From: Pelecanus crispus
Lineage: Eukaryota > Chordata > Aves > Pelecaniformes > Pelecanidae
Reading direction: 5' to 3'
Length of the DNA: 64,000 bases
Assembly (NCBI RefSeq): GCF_030463565.1
Contig: NC_134654.1
Span: 15,392,202 to 15,456,201 of the forward strand
The notes beneath the pieces were generated by a model that was given only the letters and a program-made list of their open reading frames with translations, ran no database searches and had not been told where the DNA came from. Position numbers and translations under genes: made by a program. Shown in pieces: positions 24,999-36,020 of this stretch (positions are counted from its first letter, which is position 1; each line of letters opens with the position of its first letter).

Positions 24999-26084
24999 TG
25001 TCATGAATACAGATTTGTGGATCCTGCCAACTCCACCAAATTTGTCATGAATATGATTTTTTTTTTTTTACATGGCTTTGGTTTATCAGCAATTTAAGAT
25101 TTATTAATATTTTTGAGAGAGATCACAGTATTAGGTTGTATAATTCTTAACAACACTTAAGCATCAGCCAATTTAAAACAGTGATTTGATGGAATTTGTT
25201 ACAATTGAGATAGCGACTTAGTTAAAGATTCAAGAATGGCAAGGTTCACTCTATTACTTACATGGAAGAAGTGCACAAAGGAAAATTAAATTACGTTCAA
25301 GTTAGAATGATTCAGAGAGATCGTGGATGCAGGGGTTAAGGAGGACCCTCCCGTTGAGTCACAAGGTTCAGAATAGACTCCCTTGCTTTCTAAACTCCTT
25401 TCAGAGAGGAGTCTAGGTGTGGCTAGGTCCAACCTTAGTCTCAGTCTTGGTCAATGCTTTATGTGAACAAGGATAATATATATGTCTATATAATCAAATT
25501 GCACACACACACATATCCTGAGATTAACCTGTGATTAAAATTTCCCTTTTCATGAGTTTTATGAGTTACTCACTTTTATGTGCTGGCATTCATCAACAGA
25601 CCATCATCATCGCGAAATCAGGCCTTTGAGTCCTCATGAAATTGATGGACAATCCTTCAATCCTTGTGAAATCTACCCTGAGAGGCATCCCAGCTCAGGG
25701 GAAGATACTGGGTCACAGAGAGCTCAAGAAGGTCTCCTTCTTGGATCAATATTTATAGGATCTCAAGATGATTGGCTTTGTGGTCAGTATTTTACATTCT
25801 GGCCACAATTTGTGCTGAGTCACTCTAGTACACAGCTGAGGGAGCAGATGGCCCATGTGTGGACAGGGAGTGCTTGAGCCCAAGTTGTTATGACCAAGAT
25901 AACAGTACAATAGGGTTTATCTTGAGGTCTCAGGGTGGTCCTGATGTACCATGCAAGCAGCAGATAGCCCAGGTATGGACAGAGACTGCTTGACACCCAA
26001 GTCACTGCATTTTTGACCAAGATAACAGCATGATAGGGCTTATCCTGGGATCTCAGAGTGGCCCCAGGGAGCTGCACAACCACA
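24999..26084 (-). mobile_element. Solo LTR, second ERVL-like family, 1086 bp, with 5-bp TSD
   Basis: Read on the minus strand from 26084 (TGTGGTTGTGCAGCTCCC) to 24999 (TGTATTCATGACA). CTGTA flanks both sides, at 24994-24998 and 26085-26089. It is homologous to 16377-17368 throughout, including the TATA-like box (tataaatattg near 25752), the AATAAATC signal near 25102 and the partial repeat at the 3' end (tcatgaca, about 26 bp with ttggcaggatcc, tcatgaca). It differs by an internal tandem duplication of about 120 bp in its 5' part (25836-25950 and 25953-26069). It sits in the gap between the relic exon 5 and the relay exon of the MYH pseudogene. Confidence 0.92.
25836..26069. repeat. About 120-bp tandem duplication inside an LTR
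   Basis: The block with 'cagatggcccatgtgtggac', 'gaccaagataacag' and 'tctcagggtggtcc' is followed by a second version with 'cagatagcccaggtatggac', 'gaccaagataacag' and 'tctcagagtggcc'. The offset is about 116-122 bp. The sister LTR at 16377 has a single unit. Confidence 0.8.
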
Positions 26085-26089
26085 CTGTA

Positions 26090-27574
26090 GCACTATTCTA
26101 CAGCATCTTTCCTGTAACAAGCATGTGCCAGACACAGCTGAGCAGCCTGGTCTGTGATTTACTTAACATCTATATCTAGTGGAAAGAGTCAATAGCAGTG
26201 CAAGTGTCCTTTTCCTAACACTGACTAGGGTTATTTGACGTAGCAGGTGCCTTAATTTTCTCTTTTGATTTTTTGCTAGGTTTCTTCTAAGTCTCAGAGT
26301 TGAGTATGTTTTAAAAGTTACAGAGTTTAAAAAAAAAAAAAAAGGAAAATAAAAGAGAAAACATTCAAATGAAATTGAAATTGCAGGTTAATGTTAGGTT
26401 ACATGATAAAACTCATCTGCACTCCCCCAGAAGAGACAGTCAATGACAAGTGGGGGAGTCCAAATAATACCCTGCCCCAGCTGTTTCCAGGCTCATCAAA
26501 GGACCCATCAGCCCATTGAAACCATATTGTCTTTCTGTACTTTAGGTATTATTCTTTCAGGCATGTGTATTCATGGCTGCAGAAGATTAAAGCAGACATC
26601 TTACCAGAAGAAGATTCCATAGGTATATCTAAACTAACTTTGTAATGTAATCCAGGGAGTGATTCAAGCCATTAGCCCAGAGAGACACAGATCTGTATGA
26701 TTGATGGCCAGTTCCCTCTAGAATACACAGTTGTCTGCTTGCAATTGACTAGCATTTGGAATAATCCCTGACTCAACACTCAACACCTATACCATGTTGC
26801 CATACCTGATCTTAATTCTTTAGTCACTCAAGTCCACAACACTATTCCTTATACACACACAGCTTCTTTTTTCCAGCATGTTGTGCACATCACACAGCCT
26901 TGTGTACTCCAATTTTACCACATGACTAGGCAGGTACGTGCAAGTCAAAATTTTTGTTATTTTCAGTTTCCATTATTTCAACTGGAACTGCTCAGAGCTG
27001 CACTTATGCAATCCACCCCACCATGTCCCATAGGCAGCCACAGAGACTTCTACACTAAGGAACTCCTCAAAGGTTTGGTAGACTGGGGTAGCTACAGCAC
27101 AGTGCTGAAGAGGAGGCCACTTTTTTGGCTTGAAACATTCTAATTATTTTCTTGTTGTTCTTTAAGAACTAATATGTTTTTATACTGTGCCCAAAAGAAA
27201 GAGAAAATGGCTTTATCACCACTGAAATAACATTTTTGCAGCATAAAGCTCAGATGTGCACTGTTGAAACCCTGAAATGGTATGCTAAGGTGCTAAACCT
27301 GTTCTGATACCATTGAGGGATTTAAACAAGAAGGGAAAAAACATCTGGAGTAATTCACTCTACGCTACCTATTGTAATAGACCTTAGAGCTAAACGTAGC
27401 TTCTCTCAGGTTCGGTTTAAAGGGACATCTACAATCTTTGGAGTAACACAATATGAGTGATCTGGGAAAAGACCCTAGAAAGAAACAATACAAACTGAGA
27501 GTTTAGACACAACTTGTTATTGCCCTGAAAGGTATTCATGGCATAATTGCCTTAAAGGAGTTACAGCCACTCAC
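26090..27574. other. Gap between relic MYH exons 5 and 14, nothing recognised
   Basis: Functional MYH genes carry about eight motor exons here, including the P-loop (GESGAGKT), switch I and switch II. I searched the minus strand by eye for these motifs and found none. It includes an A-run at 26329-26343 and otherwise unrecognised intron-like DNA. Confidence 0.6.
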
Positions 27575-27728
27575 CAGTTAGCATGGACTGACATGCATTG
27601 TCAGAGATGGAGATGGGTGGAGGAGCCTCCTGGCGCTTCTTGCCTCGGTAGGCCAACACCACCTCCGGGTTGTACACCGGCAGCCACTTGTAGGGGTTGA
27701 CAGTGACACAGAAGAGACCCGAGTAGGT
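27575..27728 (-). pseudogene. Relic of MYH exon 5, one codon lost
   Basis: Acceptor gcag and donor GTGAGT are intact. It reads [20 protein letters not shown], then [17 protein letters not shown] and [12 protein letters not shown]. It is 154 nt where fast MYH genes have 157. The missing TTC removes the phenylalanine before SISDNA, and nearby conserved aromatic residues are replaced (Y to C, F to S). No stop. The [11 protein letters not shown] stretch favours the fast skeletal over the cardiac class. Confidence 0.93.
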
Positions 27729-27821
27729 CTGCAAGGAAGGGAGACAGCACATGGGCTTCCACTTAACCTGGCAGAGCAGTTCCTCCTAGCTATCCAAAGG
27801 AAGACTGCTGCCAGTACTTAC

Positions 27822-27965
27822 GTAGATCATCCAGGCTGCATAATGCTCTTTGAGGTTTTACAGCACAGCGGGTTCGTGAAGGTGGGTCATCATGGCCATG
27901 TCCTTAATTTTATCATACTTAGGAGGATTCATGGAGAAGATTTGATCTTCCTTCAGAGTCAGAGT
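27822..27965 (-). pseudogene. Relic of MYH exon 4 with nonsense codon
   Basis: 144 nt as in functional MYH genes, acceptor tttgtcag, donor GTAAGT. It reads [19 protein letters not shown], then [13 protein letters not shown], then TAA where the family has a tyrosine codon (VLYNLKE), then NLKEHYAAWMIY. The single TAC-to-TAA type change is the only clear lesion. It encodes the N-terminal part of the motor that follows the SH3-like domain. Confidence 0.93.
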
Positions 27966-28053
27966 CTGACAAAGAAAAGAGAGATGCATGTATGTCAACT
28001 AAGAGCTGTGACTGGGAATCAAATGGTGTCCTCCAGTCTGTTTTTTCCATCAC

Positions 28054-28276
28054 GTCTCCAGCTTCAGTCTTGACGGTGACCTTGCCTGATTCTTTGCTCT
28101 GGATTGTCCTTTTCACAAAGGATTCCTTAGCATGTACCACAAAGACAGTTGTCTTGGCATCAAAAGGCTTGTTCTGGGCCTCAATTCTTTTCCGACTTTC
28201 GGTGGTAAGGAGCTGCCTCCCCAAAGATGGCCATCTCAGCATCCAAAGACATGGCTGCAGTTTATTTGGGCTACAC
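28054..28276 (-). pseudogene. Relic of MYH first coding exon (exon 3) with frameshift
   Basis: Acceptor tctacag, then 24 nt of 5' leader and ATG at 28252-28250. It reads [20 protein letters not shown], then loses 5 nt and runs into TGA. In the other frame it continues [18 protein letters not shown] and [10 protein letters not shown]. Coding length is 199 nt, against 204 nt in functional genes, which matches a 5-nt deletion. The donor reads GTGATG, weaker than the usual GTRAGT. It is the N-terminal SH3-like region of the myosin head. Confidence 0.93.
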
Positions 28277-30597
28277 CTGTAGAGAACTCTGATGGGCAAA
28301 ATGTTATTTCATGACAATACTGTCTTCAAGAGTGTTAAATCTCTCCCATCAGAGGCTTGCTTTATGATCAGTCTGGTGGCAACAGCAATTTACGTTATTC
28401 CTGCCCTGTCATGCCATGGCATGCTATGCCCTCAGCACAAATATTTTTTGATAAACATTAACTGGATCCACCTTTTGAGAATAAAAGAAAAAGATTTTTT
28501 CCCATCAGCCAGTTCTTGGTTCCAGTTCAGAAAAGGGTCTTACTAACATATAGCACAGATAATTTCTGCAGTTCTGTATAAGCTGCCTATGTGTATGTGA
28601 GTTAGCACTCCAGGAAGTATCAGGCATCAGACCTGGAATCTTTCTTCCAGAAAACATTTAATCATTCTTCCAAAGATCTTATCCAGTCTTTTTCTTGCCT
28701 TTTAGCACAGGCTGGGTGGTGGAGCACCTATTATATGATAGGCAATTGAACCTTATCTAGCTACCAGTGTCTAGTTTCAGTTACTACCTCTTACAAATTC
28801 TGCTGAAAGCCGATGAATCTTTGTACAGACAAGTGTGCAAAATGCACTGGATAAGAAAGATCTCTGCCTGCAGTCTAGCTGTTAGGGAATTAAGCTACAA
28901 AAGAAAAGCAGTTCCAGTCTTCAGTCACTGTTCCCACAGTTTTTTCTGTATTCAGTGAATGCTTAGTACAGATTTTGTCACTGTTACCTGCCATGTATTC
29001 TAGGCTTTTATGGCTCAGGCATTCTTGATTGGCTGATAAGATAATTATTAAGATACACCTTCACTTAATCCCTAATGGGTTTTAAGCAGGAAGCACATGA
29101 CTGCTCAGAATCTGAGGCACAAGCACATGGCAAAACTGGAGCTATCTCTGGGTCTTTAATATAATTGCAAATACCTTCAAGAGTTGCTGATATTTCTGTT
29201 TGGACTTCTATTCTTAAGGGTTTTGGACAAATATTTTGGAAAAGTTAGGTCTTGAAGGGTTGTTAGAAAGTGTCTCCCTGTGCTTCCTAGTCCATCCCTA
29301 CTCCCTAGGGCATGAACAACTCTACCCCAAGATATGACCAGCTGTATTGCCCAGCCAGAGGTAATGTCCACCTGCCTAAAACACCATCCTGAGGTGGGCA
29401 CTGGGAGCAAGTGAGTGGCAGCAAAGAAGCCGTGGTTCCACAAAATGTTTTAGTTGGCCAGAACACAGGAAAACCAGGCTGGCTGCTGCTATATACAGGA
29501 GCATGGCATCAGGGAGAAATGACTTCCCACAGCAGCCACCACTGCCTTCTTCAGCTGCTCCTTCTCCCTTGTGGAAGCAGGAAGACTGACTCCACAAGGT
29601 AGTTGTCCCAGTGGAGCAGTGAGATCCAATGTGCCACCCAATATGAACAGCACCATGCAGCCACTACACCCAAGAACGACTCTTTCACGTGGAGATGCTG
29701 CTTAGCTGTACTCTGCTCTGCCTCTGTGTGAAAGAGAAATTCTGGCCTCTCTGAGTCCCCTGCACAGCAAGATCTGGGGTCCTGTCCTTGCACAGACAGG
29801 ATTGATCACCCAATGCCCGAAAAAGACATCAGCTTCAGTGCATGCAGTATTTCAATGCCACATTTCCAATTTTCCACTGCAAATGACCTTAGAGACAGGT
29901 TCCCACATATTCACACTGTGGAAGATGGCACTTAAACTTTACATATGTAAAGAAGTTCAGGTCAAAAAACTTCCCAACCATCTAGCCAACTGGACATATT
30001 TTTATTCTGAATCAGTCTGCTGATCTGAGACACATACACTGCACTTTTTAGGACATTTTTCCCTTTTGACACTCAACTGTAACATATTGTGACTACCTGA
30101 ACTTAAGTCCACAGCACAAACATTTGGTGACTGATAGTGCTCATTGGAAATAACTTGTAAATGGCACAACTGCATGAAAATATGACTTTTTAATGTTTAT
30201 CACAGTTTCAGTTTAACGGTGTTTTGGTGCCTTGTAAGTATACATGAAAATAATTTATAAGAAAATAAAGGTTTATGAATTTCAAAAATTGAAGTAGAAT
30301 TTTAAATCCAGTAGTAGAATCCCAAAATGATAATACATTTCTCATAACTGGAATTTTCAGAAGGCAAGGCAATTTTAGATTCTCAGCTAAGTCTTTAAAC
30401 ACTAATTTTGGGTAACCAAGAGCAAAGCATTAAATTGATTGCAGTTAAATGAGACCTCCCTACATAGTCAAGAATTTAATTTGAGTTTGGAAGGGAAGAG
30501 AGATTTTCATTTTTGTATGTGGAACAGTATGGGCATAATAGCACAAAGGCCTTAGTAATGTCACAAAAGTTCCCTCCTTGTGAGGGAATTTGAACGG
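28277..30597. other. Noncoding 5' flank of the MYH pseudogene
   Basis: This should hold the upstream noncoding exons and promoter of the former gene, but I cannot identify them. Frames are short and overlapping and no repeat is recognised. It ends in the GTTGC target duplication of the next LTR. Confidence 0.45.
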
Positions 30598-30602
30598 GTT
30601 GC

Positions 30603-31221
30603 TGTCCTGGTTTCAGCTGGGATAGAGTTAATTTTCTTCCTAGTAGTAGGCATAGTGCTGTGTTTTGGATTTAGTATGAGAAGAATGCTGATAACACACT
30701 GATGTTTTAGTTGTTGCTAAGTATTGCTTATGCTAGTCAAGGACTTTTCAGCTTCCCATGCTCTGCCAGGTGCACAAGAAACTGGGAGGGGGCACAGCCA
30801 GAATAGTTGATCCAAACTGACCAAAGGACTATTCCATACCATGTGACATCGTGCTTAGTATATAAACGGGGCTGGGGGGGGTTGGCCAGGGAGCAGCGAT
30901 CACTGCTCGGGAACTGTCTGGGTATTGGTCGGCGGGTGGTGAGCAATTGCACTGTGCATCACTTGCTTTGTATATTATTATTATTATTATTATTATTATT
31001 GTTGTTGTTGTTGTTGTTGTTGTTATTGTTATTATTATTATTATTTTGTTACTATTATAATTACTATTTTACTTTATTTCAATTATTAGACTGTTCTTAT
31101 CTCAACCCAGGAGTGTTTCTCACTCTTACTCCTCCAATTCTCTCCCCCATCCCACCGGGGCAGGGGGAGTGAGCAAGCGGCTGCATGGTGCTTAGTTGCT
31201 GGCTGGGGCTAAACCACAACA
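30603..31221 (+). mobile_element. Solo LTR, ERVL-like, with 5-bp TSD
   Basis: 619 bp, starting TGTCCTGGTTTCAGCTGGGA and ending CTAAACCACAACA. GTTGC flanks both ends, at 30598-30602 and 31222-31226. A TATA-like box (tatataaacggg) lies at about 30859 and a (TTA)n/(TTG)n tract at 30974-31055. AT-rich polyadenylation-like context and a GC-rich 3' end follow. This is the same family as 6587, 23053 and 45966. No internal viral sequence flanks it. Confidence 0.94.
30974..31055. repeat. (TTA)n/(TTG)n compound microsatellite in LTR
   Basis: About eight TTA units followed by about eight TTG units and again TTA units. The sister LTRs have shorter, impure versions at the same place, so the tract expanded inside this copy. 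Confidence 0.85.
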
Positions 31222-31226
31222 GTTGC

Positions 31227-34200
31227 ATAGGTACCCCTCTGTATGGATGGAGAAACAGCCGCCAAAATACGGCGGGCTGAACAAAGAAAAAGTGCATGCT
31301 ATGAAAGTCTCCTCAAAACCGTTAATCTCTGCAGGCTAGTAGTCCTGATAAATCCTCAAGAGCTGCCAAAACCACAACACCAAGACAGGCTGAATCTGCC
31401 CAAACCCACCAGCACACACCACCATCAACAACAGGTTGTATAACTGGGATGACATTCAAGAGGTTAGTAAAAACTACGGCATTATACATAACACCTGATG
31501 AAACCAGGAGCCCCTGAGGGTCTTTTTGAACATGCAGCTAAAAGCCACTGGCCTGTCAGGGTTGGCCTCCTCATTGTTGGTCCTACTGGGGAGCTACAAG
31601 TGAGTGTCTGCATGAATGAGCTGTGAGGAAATACATGAATGTACAGTGTCCAAGGTTGCCTGGTATGAATAAAAACAGCTTGAGTCTAATAATTGTAGCA
31701 AATTAATTATGAAAGGTGTTCAACTAAATATTGTTGTGATCTGTGTCTTCACTTGACTCAAATCCCTTACCAGCAACTAGAAAATTTGCAACACTAAGAG
31801 GACATTACATCACGTTCCAAAGCTAATCAGCAGGACTTGTATGTTTTTCAACACATTTTAATAGAAAACATGGAATAAAGTGATAGACTGACTCTCATGT
31901 TTTTCCCTAATGACTAAAATATACAAATATTTTCTTCTGGTGTAACCTGATCAGTTTGGATACTGCCATGTCAAAGATTTAGGGATAAAAAAACCACACT
32001 CTGCTTTGCTCCACAATTAAATATGAGATATCAGCTGGAAGTGGGTTTAAGTCCAAGTTAGTGGAATTATAATTGAATTTTACATAACAGAGACAGCAAA
32101 CAGCTTGTCAGCAGGAAAGAAATTCTACCTTAGGTGGTTTCCTATGGTAGGTCTACAGCATGTTACAAAGCACTATGCACTTCATAGTGTTCTGTGCACA
32201 GAGTGACCATCATCAGCTCTGCAAGAGCTAGTACTGGAAGCAGCATAACTACACCAGTGTGCTGTTCTCCACCCAAGTTACCTCATCCTACCAAAGAGCA
32301 GAGCTTATTAGCAAAACTGCAGCATGACAATGATACAGTCATATTGCTTCTAAGATATATGTTATTTTTCTTACATGTCATTGCACTGTACTTCTTAGAC
32401 ACACTCTTTGTATGGCAAATGAACTCCCAGCATAATTTCCCTCTCTCTCCCCGCCTCTCTCCAGTAAATATGTATTTCAAAGTAGAACTGCTAGACAAAT
32501 CCAAATCCTTTATATGGCCTTATTATACACAAAGAATGAATAAAACAGTGTCTTACCTCTTGTGGGATAGGACAAGTTACTTGCAGGCTGGGTGGCTTGC
32601 AGGCTGGTAGTACTGTAAAATGGAAAATTTCCCTTCTTATTGCTATGCAGAAATTCAGAGTGAAGTTGCAGAACGAATATTTACAGATGCCTTGAAAGCA
32701 TGTTTAAAATATGAGCAGAGAAACAGATCACCTTCTGAAAATGAGGGCCAGGAGGAACAGGACTGCAGTGTAACAGAGAATGCAAGGCTCTATCCCCTCC
32801 TTGCTAGCCAAGACACCCCACACTTACCTTAAAATTTTCTTTAAAGGCAGAGCTGTCTTGTCTCAAAACATTTTATATTCTTGTCTTCACATGCTACAGA
32901 TACCCTTGCTTTCTTCAGTCATAACATTTTTGGCAAACTCTGTTCCTGGCAAAGCATTGTTTGGCAAAGTCAACTAAAGGGAAAACTGTCAGGTGATGTG
33001 ACCAGATATAATTAGAAATTATTGATATCTTACTGACTGAATAAATCACGTATAAATAATATGAGAAGGGTCTAAAAGAAGGATTTGGACAAGTCCAGCA
33101 GAGACAGTTTGAAAGGGCCCACTAGGCTTGGCGAGTTAAACACTGAAAATAATCCAGGGTGTAGGTTTGAGGACACAGAGGCCTTGCTCTTGATGGAGAA
33201 AAATCACTGAATGACGGCATCCTGAAAAGATTTAGGTCAGCATGTTCTCTGGAAGTCTCTCATACAATTCTCAAAGCAGAGCCAGAACAGGACCATGTGT
33301 AGGTGAATTTTGGAAATCTCCAAAGAAGAAGTTGCCACAATCTCCTTGGACACATTTTCCAGTGCTTAAACATTCATTTGTACTTCTCACAGCACAGTCT
33401 AAAGTTTATGAAGAAATGTGCTAAATGTTTTAAGTAAATTGTGCCATAAAGAGCAAGCAATTTTTTGTTAAAACTACTTACCAGCTGCAATAGCAAAACA
33501 CCTAAAGCAGAAGAGGCAAGATGGGCTACAGTCCAGGCTCCTTCCTGTGACAGTGCTGGCGCTGGGGGTCCCTCACTTATCTGAGCCCATGACCATGCTG
33601 AGTTTTGGACCTAGAGCCTTGCATAGAGTACATCAGGTGAATTCTGAGGTAAGAAGTTAAATACATACATGAGTGTACACATCCATTTGCTTGTGTGCAC
33701 ACATGTACATGAAGCTTTGTATTCCTCATAAGAATGGAAGATGCTGTAGAAATGCTGCCTGTCCCGGGTGATCAGTTCTTTCTGAAGGAGTGTGCTTAGA
33801 CCTGTGCCATTTCAGAAGGCAGAGCAGATGGTCAATGATATTCACAAACTCTGACACAGGGTCTACTCCACAAACACAGAGCAAGATGTTCCTTTGGACA
33901 GCTGTAAACACACCTACACTGAAGTATCATACGTCCACAATCCTGCTCAGTGAATGAGTAATTCTTACCTGCACACAAGACCCATAAACACCATGCCTGT
34001 TTGTCCATGCCAACAAATACTTTTTCCAAACTTTACCTCAGGACAGAGTCCCAGGCTTGTGCTACTATGAATGCTTAACACCTCCACTGTCTGCATATCT
34101 GAAATCCAGGTTTGTTCACACATTTACATGACCCCTCCAAAATGATGTGCAAATGAAAGAAAATATAAGGGAATATGCTATTTAGATGTGTATATTTTCT

Positions 34201-36020
34201 AACTAGAAGATTCCAATTTACAGAGTCTTGAATTTCAGTCTTGTGAAAAGAAGTAATTTGCAGATTAAGATTAAAGTGATTGACATTGGGCTTTTAATGA
34301 GGAAATGACTGATATTCATCCTCACCTAGCACACATTGCACTGTATTAGCATGCAAAGAATGGTTACTTTCCACTTCCTTACTACTGCCTTGTTACACAG
34401 GTTATTGTCTGAGAAACTGTAGAAAGCTGCCCAGACATTAGCTACTGTGCCAGGCTTGAACCCGTCTTCATCAGAGGTTAAGATTAAGATACAAGATCCT
34501 ATAAGCAGTGGAGAGGTGTGGGCACACAGCTGTAAACTCTTCGCTTCTACAAGGACCTGTGAGACACCCGGGAACAACATTCCTAAATTCCTGCAGCTAA
34601 ATCAAACAGCTCATCTTTTGGATCTTGCACATCGGCAGCTTTAAATACTGCCACATCTAAACACACTCTTCTCCTGGTCATTGGAGTTTTGGTTATTAAA
34701 GGAGCTCAGTGAATAAAGCTCATTCAATAACACAGCAGCAAGGTTAGAAAAATGACGCCTGTGATCCAAGGTAATATCCAACGTTAAGCACTGAACTGAG
34801 CATGAAGAGCTTGTTCCAGGAAGGGCTTTGGCACTGCAGCACCCATGTTTTGGGTGTCTAGGCCCCAGCTTGGAGCCCAAACCCAGAGCTCACTGCTGAG
34901 CTCCATGATCAGGGCGTGGGGAGGCTGATGGAAACACCCTGCACCCTGCCCAGGACCCCAGAGCCAGCCAGTGGGAAATGGTGAGCACAGGGGTGCATCT
35001 GAAGTCTTGCTTCTCTGGGAGAGGGTACCAAGGGGTGCTGGTGGGGGCATTTCCCTCCAGCGGGACCCAGAGCACAAGTGTGCTCCCCAGCATGGGGCCC
35101 ACAGGCATTTCTCTGAGGGGCTCTTGCAGCCGAGTCCTCAGGGTGCTGGGGTGCCACATGGTGTCCAGCAGCCCAGTGGCTATCAGTTCTGCCTGAGGAA
35201 GGGACAGGAGGGCCTTGGCAGCTCAGAGCATGGGATTAAGAATGGGCAGGAAGAAGCAGGGCTGCAGCCAGAGCCCAGGTGTTGAGGGCACTGTCTTGAA
35301 CTGGAGCCCTGGTTCTCTCAATATATTTTCCCAGTTTATCATACGTCTACATATCTTAAATACTCTACATAAAGAAATATTTTTCACACACTTCATGCGT
35401 GAGCAATAACTATAGTAGTATAATCTTGCTCTTTTCTATACATGATCAACATGCTGTCTCTGTACATCTCAACCTGGCAATTGTGACGTAAGGACTAGTC
35501 ACAACTACTAAAAGCATTGTTTTTTTCTGTCTTTAGTTTATAACTCTCTCAAATTTTCCAGCTTTTGGGTTTTTTTTTTAAAGATCTGGTGGTTTACATC
35601 CTTTTATCCATTCAGACTCATAACAGTTCAAAACTAAATGCAATTTTCCTCACTGTGAAGCAAATTTCATGAACTATGGTACACAAAAAGTATTCCAGAG
35701 TATTAAATTAGAAAGTATGAAGAAAGTTAGAAATAATTCATAATCCTTCAAAATTTGCTACACTTAGAATCAAAAGGATTTGAAGACAATATTTAACCAT
35801 GATAATCTGAATTTGCACAAAGGCACGGTGTCAAATTTAACTACTTGTTAATCCAAATGCAAGGATAAACATAGTTGCTGTCTCTGCACTGCTAGTTCAA
35901 CATTTATTGACACTGGTGTCAGCTAAAATTACAAAGGCTCCTCATAAAAGATGGTATTTAACTTTGCTTTTTCCAGAAGCCAAGTGGTCTATGGCAGAAC
36001 TATTCTACCTTTACCATTGG
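31227..36020. other. Noncoding, nothing recognised
   Basis: About 4.8 kb between a solo LTR and a long CR1. Open frames up to 138 codons (32194-32610) have no recognisable domain. The GC-rich patch at 34800-35280 carries overlapping frames on both strands, which argues against a true exon. I cannot identify regulatory elements. Confidence 0.45.

Larger units (their letters stand above)
22504..28276 (-). pseudogene. Gutted fast-skeletal-type myosin heavy chain pseudogene
   Basis: On the minus strand, from high to low coordinates, lie relics of MYH exon 3 (28054-28276), exon 4 (27822-27965), exon 5 (27575-27728), a relay-region exon (24706-24876), the next motor exon (23609-23907) and the terminal coding exon (22504-22656). 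Exon numbers follow the common vertebrate scheme. Introns are retained, so this is a duplicated rather than a processed copy. Missing are the P-loop and switch exons, the actin-binding and neck exons and nearly all of the rod. Disabling changes are a 5-nt deletion in exon 3, a nonsense codon in exon 4, a lost codon in exon 5, an 8-nt deletion in the motor exon and a nonsense codon in the last exon. The stretch [18 protein letters not shown] marks the fast skeletal class. The gaps between relics hold two solo LTRs. An assembly collapse of tandem MYH genes is the main alternative to real deletions. Confidence 0.93.

Noticed and set aside
24994-26089. The 1086-bp LTR as the cause of the exon 6-13 deletion
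   Set aside because: It has an intact CTGTA target duplication, so it is a simple insertion and not a recombination junction.
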